This document shows, piece by piece, positions 1-5,874 of a stretch of DNA of 5,982 nt. The position numbers and the translations under genes were made by a program. The DNA is from Candidatus Kariarchaeota archaeon. GTDB taxonomy: Archaea; Asgardarchaeota; Heimdallarchaeia; Heimdallarchaeales; Kariarchaeaceae. How positions within the stretch are numbered: position 1 is the first letter of the stretch; every line of letters starts with the position of its first letter. A model generated the notes under the pieces. It did not search any database. It saw only the letters and a list, made by a program, of their open reading frames with translations, and was not told the DNA's origin. Where the stretch lies: assembly GCA_016839545.1 (NCBI GenBank), contig JAEOUB010000608.1:1-5982 (forward strand), read 5' to 3'.

Positions 1-8
1 AACAGAAA

Positions 9-518
9 ATGGAGATATGTAAAACCAATGATGCCAATTATGATGGCTTATTCTTCATGGGAGTGAAATCAACAGGCATCTTCTGTATTGCATCTTGTAC
101 AGCTAAGTTCCCATTGATGAAGAATATAACCTTCTTTGATACGATGGATGAAGCACTTAACAATGGCTTCAGAGGTTGCCAAAGATGCCATTCTGCCTCT
201 CGTGGTTTACGACCAACATGGTTGTTAGACGCCATAGCATACCTCACAGATAACATTGACAAGAGTTTAGTCATGCAAGATTTAGAGAGCTATACTGGTA
301 AACACAGAACCACGATATTGAAAGAATTCAAAAAATATTATCATCATAGCCCTATGCAGTATTTTCGTCAATTGAAAATGGATGCAGCAAGAAACAGGAT
401 TATGAAGGGTGAAGATTACCGAGACGTAGCATTTGGTCTTGGTTATGAGTCAATAAGTGGATTCAGAACATCGTTTAAGAAGTCGTTTGGAGTAACACCA
501 GGGAGTGTATCGAAATGA
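9..518 (+). CDS. adaA: AdaA-type methylphosphotriester-sensing transcriptional regulator (Ada zinc domain plus AraC HTH)
   Basis: The product probably senses DNA methylation damage and activates the adaptive-response operon. Residues 8-62 match the Ada metal-binding domain: YDG at 11-13, VKSTGIFC at 19-26, and four zinc-ligand cysteines C26, C30, C57 and C60, with the same spacing as C38/C42/C69/C72 of E. coli Ada. C26 is the expected methyl acceptor from DNA phosphotriesters. Residues 72-167 form an AraC-type double helix-turn-helix, the second ending in the typical FKKSFGVTPG. There is no alkyltransferase domain; that is the next gene, with which it overlaps by 4 bp, as in Bacillus adaA-adaB. 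The loop between the first two cysteines reads CIASC instead of the usual C-R/K-P-S-C. M1 aligns where relatives usually have a Trp, and the frame is open back to the window edge, so the true start may lie outside. Any promoter is also outside the window. Confidence 0.9.
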   Translation: MEICKTNDANYDGLFFMGVKSTGIFCIASCTAKFPLMKNITFFDTMDEALNNGFRGCQRCHSASRGLRPTWLLDAIAYLTDNIDKSLVMQDLESYTGKHRTTILKEFKKYYHHSPMQYFRQLKMDAARNRIMKGEDYRDVAFGLGYESISGFRTSFKKSFGVTPGSVSK

Positions 519-1051
519 CCATACTTGTTCAGGTTATTCAAACTCCATTGGGTGCAATGCATGCAGGCGTTGATTCTTCCACCTCAACTCTTGTTTTTTT
601 TGATTTTGACAATCGCAAGTCGTTTGATGACCTTCTTGAGAAACGAGTCAAAAAATGGGGTGCAACAGTGCAGGGTCGACATCCATTACATGAAGAAATT
701 GAACAACAGATCAGCGAGTATTTCAATGGAACAAGGAAAAAATTCGATATACCTCTTACACTATCTGGAACCGAATTTGAGGTGGAAGTGTGGAATACAT
801 TGCTAGAGATTGGATATGGGAAGACAAAGAGTTATGGAGATATGGCCCAGATGATGGGTCGTTCCGCATACTTATCCCGTGCCGTCGGGAGGGCTAACAG
901 TCAGAATTGTATCGCAATCATTGTACCTTGTCACAGAGTTATAGGATCAAATGGGAAGCTTGTTGGTTATGGAGGAGGCATTGACAGAAAAGAGAAACTC
1001 CTGGCTTTGGAGAATAAGGGTGTCCAGACATCGTTAGACGCCTTTGTATGA
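515..1051 (+). CDS. adaB: Methylated-DNA--[protein]-cysteine S-methyltransferase (O6-alkylguanine-DNA alkyltransferase, AdaB/Ogt type)
   Basis: This suicide repair protein transfers the alkyl group from O6-alkylguanine (and more slowly O4-alkylthymine) in DNA to its own cysteine. The 178 residues have the usual Ogt/AdaB length and order. An N-terminal alpha/beta domain (about 1-83, opening with the family-like TPLGAM at 10-15) precedes the DNA-binding and catalytic domain (about 84-170). Visible key residues are Y107 in KSYGD, the arginine finger R122 in SRAVGRAN, N131, the acceptor C139 in PCHRVIG (138-144), and E166 in LLALE, matching human AGT Y114, R128, N137, C145 and E172. The start codon overlaps the stop of adaA (ATGA), so translation is probably coupled and the sensor likely controls its own repair partner. 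The short tail after residue 170 is unremarkable. Function is near certain; the adaB name rests on the operon context. Confidence 0.95.
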   Translation: MTILVQVIQTPLGAMHAGVDSSTSTLVFFDFDNRKSFDDLLEKRVKKWGATVQGRHPLHEEIEQQISEYFNGTRKKFDIPLTLSGTEFEVEVWNTLLEIGYGKTKSYGDMAQMMGRSAYLSRAVGRANSQNCIAIIVPCHRVIGSNGKLVGYGGGIDRKEKLLALENKGVQTSLDAFV

Positions 1052-1116
1052 CTCAGTCGGTCTGAACATAGGATCCGTTCTTGTGCGTTTCATCCTGAAT
1101 CATATGCTTAATTCAC

Positions 1117-1123
1117 TAAATTT
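1117..1123 (+). promoter_or_regulatory. Possible TATA-like box for the gene at 1169
   Basis: The A/T stretch TAAATTT lies in the 117-bp gap after adaB. If used as an archaeal TATA box, it would place transcription start near 1146 and give a leader of about 20 nt carrying the ribosome-binding site at 1155-1162. A second candidate, CTTAATTC at 1107-1114, is equally plausible. A six-T run at 1131-1136 lies between and could instead end adaAB transcripts. This is position and composition only, so the call is weak. Confidence 0.28.
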
Positions 1124-1154
1124 GCTAATGTTTTTTGTATGTGAGTACAATTAT

Positions 1155-1162
1155 GGTGGTGA
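1155..1162 (+). promoter_or_regulatory. Shine-Dalgarno site for the gene at 1169
   Basis: GGTGGTGA matches the archaeal consensus GGAGGTGA with one mismatch and ends 6 nt before the ATG at 1169. It is the best ribosome-binding site in the window and supports that ATG over the out-of-frame ATG at 1153. Confidence 0.6.
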
Positions 1163-1168
1163 GACTCA

Positions 1169-2458
1169 ATGAGCCATCTTCCGTCTTCCCTTTCTGATCA
1201 TCTCCGATCTCAATTTGACGATTCGTTCAAATTTATTCAGAAGGGAAAGACACGAATTGAATTTTCAGCGGAAAGAATTCTCACAGATCTCCTTGAGTCA
1301 GGCATAAAGATTTTCGATGCATTAGATATCCTAGATGAGGCAAAGCAAGGCTTCCACAGGGGAATTGAGATTACCGAGGTAACTCGACTTCTCAATGAAG
1401 CAATTATCGATCATGGTTACTCAGAGAGTCATCTTATACGTGGTCAAACATCACCATTAATCGTTGAGTACCCTGAATATGAGGAATTCCTCAATTTCAA
1501 AGAGATAAAGGACATCATCTCTCACGAATTGACTTCTTACAGCTATAGCTCCAAAACATACAAGATCATTGTTGAGGAGCTATTTCGTTTACTCCAATCA
1601 CTGAGAATGACACGATTTAAAATAGAGAATATCCAAAAAATGATCCCAAGTGTGACCCGCAGTATCATTGAGATTGATCCATTTGACCCTGGAGTAATCT
1701 CCAACCTTTACAAGAAACTCAACTCCCAGTATGAGGTATTAATGGAGGTATCACAGTCATCAATTGAAGACCTTGAAAGTTATGTGCTCGTGGATTTCTT
1801 CCTTAACTCGTTTCGATTCATATTGTTAACTTACAACTACCTTCCTGGACACAATGTGAATAGTACGATATCTCAGGTCAATTCTTTGATTGCGGGGATC
1901 TCTGGATCTCGGGGGTATCTTTCAGAAAGTGAACTTTATGAATTGGGAAAAACAGCAACCGCTCTCGGTGCAAAACTGAAAAATGGTACTCGTGTTCAGA
2001 GACCTGAAGTATGGATGCACAAGGCCCATCAGCTAATGGATCTTGTAGTTCGCTTCAAGTACCAAGGGATTGTAAAATGGCTGGTAATAGTTGATCAATA
2101 CAGCCGAGAGATTTACACACTCTTCTCTTCCACGTCGAGATTGAAGTATCAGTCTATGGTAGGCATGGCAATAACTGGGATCCATTCACTCTTGAATGAG
2201 GTCACAAATGACTCTATCAGTATGATTGAGCAACAAGACGGTGTGATAGTCATTGAGGGAAGGCCTACATTTCGGCTTGTAATATTCACCACTGAACGCC
2301 TTAATCCAAGACTGGAAGGTGTTCTCAAGCGTTTAGCAATAATTATCGAGCAGAGCTTGGGTTCAAGGATCGAGGAATTTAGAGGAGAGACTCAGGAAAT
2401 AAAGAATACTCTCGATCCCATAATCACTGAGTACCTGGGTGTTTTGTTCAAGAAGTAG
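1169..2458 (+). CDS. Unnamed multidomain protein: ATP-cone-like N-terminus, helical middle, longin/roadblock-like C-terminus
   Basis: I cannot name this 429-residue soluble protein. Residues about 20-90 resemble an ATP-cone, the nucleotide-sensing module of ribonucleotide reductases and NrdR: a basic strand (KFIQKGKTRIEF), the F-S-A-E-R-I helix start at 32-37, a GIEITEV turn at 65-71 and a closing helix ending DHGY. Residues about 100-295 are predicted helical, rich in Leu/Ile and charged residues, with no recognisable motif. Residues about 300-425 follow the pattern of small archaeal longin/roadblock-like domains: strand WLVIVDQ, strand EIYTLF, a helix from 329 (SMVGMAITGIHSLLNEV), strands at 350-374 including VIVIEG and FRLVIF, a helix at 380-397, then EEFRGE and a terminal helix. 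Such domains often mediate small-GTPase or sensory interactions. The start is supported by a good ribosome-binding site. The 3' end overlaps the opposing gene by 11 bp. Both domain calls are made by eye; a regulatory or scaffold role is inference. Confidence 0.8.
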   Translation: MSHLPSSLSDHLRSQFDDSFKFIQKGKTRIEFSAERILTDLLESGIKIFDALDILDEAKQGFHRGIEITEVTRLLNEAIIDHGYSESHLIRGQTSPLIVEYPEYEEFLNFKEIKDIISHELTSYSYSSKTYKIIVEELFRLLQSLRMTRFKIENIQKMIPSVTRSIIEIDPFDPGVISNLYKKLNSQYEVLMEVSQSSIEDLESYVLVDFFLNSFRFILLTYNYLPGHNVNSTISQVNSLIAGISGSRGYLSESELYELGKTATALGAKLKNGTRVQRPEVWMHKAHQLMDLVVRFKYQGIVKWLVIVDQYSREIYTLFSSTSRLKYQSMVGMAITGIHSLLNEVTNDSISMIEQQDGVIVIEGRPTFRLVIFTTERLNPRLEGVLKRLAIIIEQSLGSRIEEFRGETQEIKNTLDPIITEYLGVLFKK

Positions 2459-3134
2459 TTTTGCTGATACTCCAATATAGATTGATTAGAACCCGTGATC
2501 CGAAAATTATCGCAATTACTAGATAGACAGGGAGTAATACCAAATAAATCGTATTAACATTCCAGCTAAACAGTAGAAGGAGACCTATTGGGAAAATGGG
2601 AGCCAATGTACTGTTGTTCTGTGTGAACAGGGTGAATAGCTTTTCACTGTCTTGATCGGATTTTGTAATGACACGTGTGAGTGAGATATACAGAAGAGAA
2701 CGCATAAGAAAAATGACTATTAGAAGAAATACATAGAAGAGACCTTGGATTCTAATTCCTGTTGGTACAAGAACATAAAATTCACTAGATACCAACCACA
2801 AATAGGAAACAATTACATACAGAGGATGCCCGAAAACCCCACCCAATATTCCAAGCAATGTAAGATATTTTAGATCTCTGTCATCGAGTGCTTCCAATCC
2901 TTTTGTCTCGTTGTCACGTAATGTCCATCTCCACGTCAATCCTACCATAATTAATGTTATTCCGAAACCTATGAAAATCAAATATCCAAGATAAGCAGCA
3001 AGAAGTATGGAGAGGGCTTCTATTTTACGATCCCTTGTCCATAGGTAATACCCCGGAAAGAATAGAGCAATCACAGCACTGATAACTGGACTTCTTCTTC
3101 CTGGGTATTCTTCAATCATATTTTTTTTCTCCAT
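2448..3134 (-). CDS. Multi-spanning membrane protein of unknown function
   Basis: The 228-residue product is an integral membrane protein with about five or six hydrophobic segments, roughly at 16-31, 39-66, 90-114, 131-153, 177-190 and 193-215. A charged loop at 72-89 separates the first hairpin from the rest, and a polar loop (156-176) lies between the last two pairs. The N-terminal part (RRSPVISAVIALFFPGYYL, then a basic turn, then GLTWRW before RDN) recalls the hairpin of TM2-like small membrane domains, in which a conserved Pro-Gly ends the first helix, but the usual Gly-Gln-x-Tyr is missing, so no family is assigned. There is no signal peptide or catalytic motif. Two starts compete: ATG at 3134, with a weak GTAGGG 5 nt upstream, and ATG at 3119 (residue 6), preceded by GGAG at 9 nt. 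The stop lies inside the end of the opposing gene. It is probably transcribed alone, divergently from the gene at 3229. Confidence 0.8.
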   Translation of the reverse strand: MEKKNMIEEYPGRRSPVISAVIALFFPGYYLWTRDRKIEALSILLAAYLGYLIFIGFGITLIMVGLTWRWTLRDNETKGLEALDDRDLKYLTLLGILGGVFGHPLYVIVSYLWLVSSEFYVLVPTGIRIQGLFYVFLLIVIFLMRSLLYISLTRVITKSDQDSEKLFTLFTQNNSTLAPIFPIGLLLLFSWNVNTIYLVLLPVYLVIAIIFGSRVLINLYWSISKTTS

Positions 3135-3168
3135 AATTGCCCTACAAGAATTATTCTGATTTTGCAGA

Positions 3169-3176
3169 GATAAACT
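3169..3176 (-). promoter_or_regulatory. Possible TATA-like box for the membrane protein gene at 3134
   Basis: On the minus strand this reads AGTTTATC. It lies where an archaeal TATA box would give a start of transcription near 3146, about 12 nt before the ATG at 3134 or 27 nt before the alternative ATG at 3119. The plus-strand reading GATAAACT could also serve the divergent gene. Weak call, from position and composition alone. Confidence 0.25.
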
Positions 3177-3198
3177 GTGGAGTGTTTGAGATGGAATC

Positions 3199-3206
3199 TT
3201 ATTTAT
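3199..3206 (+). promoter_or_regulatory. TATA-like box for the HAD-aldolase gene
   Basis: TTATTTAT is centred about 26 bp before the ATG at 3229. In archaea the TATA box is centred about 26-27 bp before the transcription start, so this box would put the start essentially at the ATG and give a leaderless or nearly leaderless mRNA. A weak AAGGT at 3219-3223 is the competing, leadered explanation, which would need a promoter further upstream. Confidence 0.4.
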
Positions 3207-3228
3207 CTTCCAATCTAGAAGGTAGAAT

Positions 3229-4563
3229 ATGGACAGAGTGATCTTCTTTGATCTTGATGCGACACTTTACTCTTACCGACACGGTCACAAAAGAGGATTA
3301 GAGGCTTCGTTTGACTATTGGCGAGAAGTATCAGAAAATGAAGAGTACAGCGATTTTGTCCAGAGGTACCAGGAAAGCCGTCATAATGTCAAAAGGTTCT
3401 TGGTGGGAAGTGTGGCAAACCATTCCCGTGCTCTCTATTTTCAGGGAATGGTTGAGAAGTTTTTTGGCTATTCAATTCCCCTCCATACTGCAGAATTGAC
3501 CCAGAGGTATTGGGATACATTCATAGACTCAATTAGCCCTTTTGACAATGTTCGCTCTATTCTTATCCAACTCAGAGAGGACGGATACGGACTCGGGATC
3601 ATAACCAATATGAGTGCAGAAATACAGCATCGTAAACTCCACAAGCTCGGGATAGATGATCTCTTTGATGTTATCGTTACTTCTGAAGAAGCTGGCCAAC
3701 AGAAACCTCATCCCCATATCTACCTCCACGCTCTGAATAGGTTCAATCCCTCTTTAGTGGCAGAGAACTGTATCATGGTCGGTGATAACTGGGAGCATGA
3801 TGTTGAGGCTGCAGAATATATTGGTCTGAAAGGGATTCAGGTCACAATGGACCTTTCGAATGAGCCGGTAAAAGACTCGCAGGTAAGCAATTTTGAGGAA
3901 CTATATGAGCTGGTCAAAATCCATTTTGCTGAGCCTTTAGATGGTGTCATCAAGTATCAACTTGAGCATCAGGATCATAATTTGGAAAATCTGTCTTTGA
4001 ATGTAGATGATCTTATTGTACTGAGAGATCGATTACATGAACTAAATCTGATCGGTGTCTATCCTGATGACTACTACATGACGCCTGGAGTAGGGTTTGG
4101 GAATGCAAGTCTGAGATACACAAGAGATAATCAGTTCCTAATTTCAGGCTCTCAGACAGGTAATATACCCACTACATCAAAAGATGATTACTGCCTGGTG
4201 ACACATTGCGATATCAGCAGTAACCTCCTAGTATCGAAAGGACCAATCAAACCTTCATCAGAATCCCTCACACATGCTGCAATTTATGAAATTGCTCCTG
4301 AGATAGAGTGTGTCATTCATGTCCATTCCAAAAAACTATGGGACGCATATGAAAAACTTGAGATGCTAATTACCCCAAAGGATGTTCCTTATGGGACTCC
4401 AGAGATGGCACGAGCGATACAGGCAGTCTACACGTCATCTCCTGTACTTGCCCGTCCTGTGGCGATGAGAGGACATATTGAGGGATTACTCACCTGGGGA
4501 AAGACTCCCAATGAGGCTCTGCAACTCTACCTTGATGCTCTGAATGACCTGTCAAAAGACTAG
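3229..4563 (+). CDS. HAD-family phosphatase fused to a zinc-type class II aldolase/epimerase domain
   Basis: This is a 444-residue fusion. Residues 1 to about 228 form a HAD hydrolase with a helical C1-type cap (about 15-100): motif I FFDLDATL with nucleophile D8 and acid/base D10, motif II T126 in IITN, motif III K159 in QQKPHP, and motif IV G185-D186 with D191. Residues about 235-440 form a class II aldolase/adducin domain: GFGNASLRY (289-297), SGSQTG (306-311), catalytic-type E345 in PSSES, zinc ligands H364 and H366 in VIHVHS and H416 in RGHIEG, then WGKTPNEAL. Both active sites look complete. The aldolase half resembles a small class II aldolase subfamily with motifs YCLV and DVPYGTPEMA. 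By family chemistry it should act on a phosphorylated or free sugar or deoxysugar (retro-aldol, epimerisation or dehydration) while the HAD half removes phosphate. Substrate and reaction order are unknown. No ATG falls between residues 208 and 283, so a separate aldolase start is unlikely. It is probably cytoplasmic. Confidence 0.9.
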   Translation: MDRVIFFDLDATLYSYRHGHKRGLEASFDYWREVSENEEYSDFVQRYQESRHNVKRFLVGSVANHSRALYFQGMVEKFFGYSIPLHTAELTQRYWDTFIDSISPFDNVRSILIQLREDGYGLGIITNMSAEIQHRKLHKLGIDDLFDVIVTSEEAGQQKPHPHIYLHALNRFNPSLVAENCIMVGDNWEHDVEAAEYIGLKGIQVTMDLSNEPVKDSQVSNFEELYELVKIHFAEPLDGVIKYQLEHQDHNLENLSLNVDDLIVLRDRLHELNLIGVYPDDYYMTPGVGFGNASLRYTRDNQFLISGSQTGNIPTTSKDDYCLVTHCDISSNLLVSKGPIKPSSESLTHAAIYEIAPEIECVIHVHSKKLWDAYEKLEMLITPKDVPYGTPEMARAIQAVYTSSPVLARPVAMRGHIEGLLTWGKTPNEALQLYLDALNDLSKD

Positions 4564-4572
4564 GTCCAAACC

Positions 4573-4583
4573 ACATTTTATGT
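4573..4583 (+). promoter_or_regulatory. TATA-like, palindromic A/T box before the gene at 4597
   Basis: ACATTTTATGT lies in the 33-bp gap after the HAD-aldolase gene and reads ACAT-TTT-ATGT, an inverted repeat with a 3-bp centre. Its midpoint is 19 bp before the ATG at 4597 and 28 bp before the ATG at 4606, so as a TATA box it fits a leaderless start at the second methionine better. It could also be chance in an A/T-rich gap. Confidence 0.25.
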
Positions 4584-4596
4584 AGAATCTGTTGAT

Positions 4597-5202
4597 ATGT
4601 ATTATATGAGCTCAGTGCTTCTCAAAATGGAGTCATATCCCAAAGGAAAATCTGTTAGGTTTCACGGGATTGCCGCCATTATCAGCTTCATTGCCTACTC
4701 TTCAATTATTGTCCTTGGTTTCGTACCGATCACAGAAAGAATTGATGAAAGTGGGGTTTCGACTTCCGAGCTCCAAAATACAACTGACAAGACTCAGGTT
4801 GATTTCATAGTAGCAAGTCTCCAAGATGTCATATCTGACGTCTATCTACTCTATTTCCTCGATTATCTCTTCATCATTGCAGGGTTGATTCTTCTCTTCT
4901 CAATTCATTCACTGATTTTCCTCAAACTCAGGTTCCATGCTCGAATTCGCTTCCTACCTCTTGCAGGTCTTTGGTTCACCGTCCTCTCGAGATCTCTTGA
5001 TGCTCTGGAAAATCTCTGGGTCCTTCTTATGGTCTCAAATCCTGAGGGATATCCCTCTATTCTTATCTGGTTGGTCAATACCACTGAATCTATCAAATGG
5101 TTTGCCGTTGGATTGGACTATGGAACAGCTTTTCTGGGCTTTCTGATAGTTTTAGTTCTTTCATTTACTGGGAATCTACTGTCGAACTCTGACTCTGAAT
5201 AA
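4597..5202 (+). CDS. Four-helix membrane protein of unknown function
   Basis: The 201-residue product has four likely membrane helices, at about 24-45, 83-109, 119-146 and 168-190. A polar loop rich in Ser, Thr, Asp and Gln (46-77) follows helix 1, and a short basic loop (KLRFHARIR) lies between helices 2 and 3. Helix 3 is unusual in carrying SRSLDALENLW (131-141), with Arg, Asp, Glu and Asn inside an otherwise hydrophobic stretch, a pattern I recall from other uncharacterised small membrane proteins, perhaps a binding or proton-related site. There is no signal peptide or known enzyme motif. Starts at 4597, 4606 (residue 4) and 4627 (residue 11) are all possible. None has a Shine-Dalgarno sequence, and 4606 sits best relative to the A/T box upstream. 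It lies 33 bp after the HAD-aldolase gene and may be co-transcribed, though no functional link is visible. Its end overlaps the opposing methyltransferase gene by 27 bp. Confidence 0.78.
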   Translation: MYYMSSVLLKMESYPKGKSVRFHGIAAIISFIAYSSIIVLGFVPITERIDESGVSTSELQNTTDKTQVDFIVASLQDVISDVYLLYFLDYLFIIAGLILLFSIHSLIFLKLRFHARIRFLPLAGLWFTVLSRSLDALENLWVLLMVSNPEGYPSILIWLVNTTESIKWFAVGLDYGTAFLGFLIVLVLSFTGNLLSNSDSE

Positions 5203-5874
5203 AATGAAGTGTTCTCGGTTTGTGAGTCGATGATAGGTATCCTCTGATATCTCTTTCGCTTTTTCAAGGGGTTTTGGTTCTAGGAGGCTTTCGACAAATA
5301 ATCCATTCACGGCAAAAGCTTCAAACATCTCAGTCAGGGATCGATGGTAATTACTGACAATCACTTTCTGTCCTCCGATGCTCCAGACATCATGCACCAA
5401 TTTTCTCTCAAAGTAGTTGGTGAGATCAAACCAGGTTCTACTTGCAGAGGGATGATGAGTCGAGAAGACAACATATCCATCATCCCTGAGATGAGTGCGT
5501 ATTTTTCCAAATAGTGAGTTCCAATCTTCTACATAATGTAATGCAAGACTTGAGACTATAATGTCGAATGTCTTTCCGTTCAGGAACTCAAAATCCTCTT
5601 TTAGGTCTGCAATGTGAAATGTCGCCTTTTCGCCAAACTTCCTTCTGGCAATCTCAATTAAGCCAGCACTCAAGTCCATTCCGGTGACATTTGCTCCTTT
5701 ATTCAATAACTCTCCAATTAATGTCCCACTCCCACAACCAAGGTCGAGTACATCCTTTCCTAAAAGTTCTGGGAGGAGGGCAACCAATGCTGGTCTCTCA
5801 TACAGAGCATTGTGTATAGAAGTTGAGCTTTTCTCAGCATATGCCTCAGCGTGGATTTCAAATGCATCTGACAC
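5176..5874 (-). CDS. Class I SAM-dependent methyltransferase (Methyltransf_11-like)
   Basis: The 232-residue protein is a complete Rossmann-fold methyltransferase. Motif I is VLDLGCGSG (42-50), the SAM-ribose acidic residue is D67 in VTGMDLS, and D90 in HIADLKE corresponds to the adenine-contacting position. Motif IV is DIIVSSLALHYVED (104-117), and a post-motif HLRDDGYVVFSTHHP (128-142) follows. The N-terminal DAFEIHAEAYAE and the C-terminal segments HRSLTEMFEAF, LLEPKP and HFILFRVR are typical of a widespread group of small-molecule methyltransferases of uncertain substrate. It should transfer a methyl group from SAM to an unidentified acceptor. GTG at 5874 is the only usable start, because no ATG, GTG or TTG occurs in frame between it and the upstream stop near 5949. 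No clear ribosome-binding site precedes it. A/T-rich boxes at 5945-5955 and 5964-5972 may hold its promoter. Its 3' end lies inside the convergent membrane-protein gene. Confidence 0.9.
   Translation of the reverse strand: MSDAFEIHAEAYAEKSSTSIHNALYERPALVALLPELLGKDVLDLGCGSGTLIGELLNKGANVTGMDLSAGLIEIARRKFGEKATFHIADLKEDFEFLNGKTFDIIVSSLALHYVEDWNSLFGKIRTHLRDDGYVVFSTHHPSASRTWFDLTNYFERKLVHDVWSIGGQKVIVSNYHRSLTEMFEAFAVNGLFVESLLEPKPLEKAKEISEDTYHRLTNREHFILFRVRVRQ

Noticed and set aside
525..806. Open frame overlapping the alkyltransferase gene on the same strand
   Set aside because: It lies wholly inside a confidently identified gene in another frame and has no recognisable domain.
9..1051. A frameshifted full-length Ada protein split into two frames
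   Set aside because: Both proteins are complete, with full domain ends, and the ATGA overlap gives adaB its own start and N-terminal domain. The arrangement matches the natural split form.
1131..1136. Six-T run after adaB as a transcription terminator
   Set aside because: Archaeal termination can use T tracts, but one short run in an A/T-rich gap that may also hold a promoter is too weak to call.
3529..3729. Minus-strand frame inside the HAD domain
   Set aside because: It is antisense to HAD motifs II and III and is best explained as a shadow of the coding strand.
3229..4563. Naming the fusion as MtnB/MtnC of methionine salvage
   Set aside because: The domain order is reversed, the HAD motif I (DLDATL) is not that of enolase-phosphatase MtnC, and no other salvage gene is nearby. 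The family chemistry alone does not fix the substrate.
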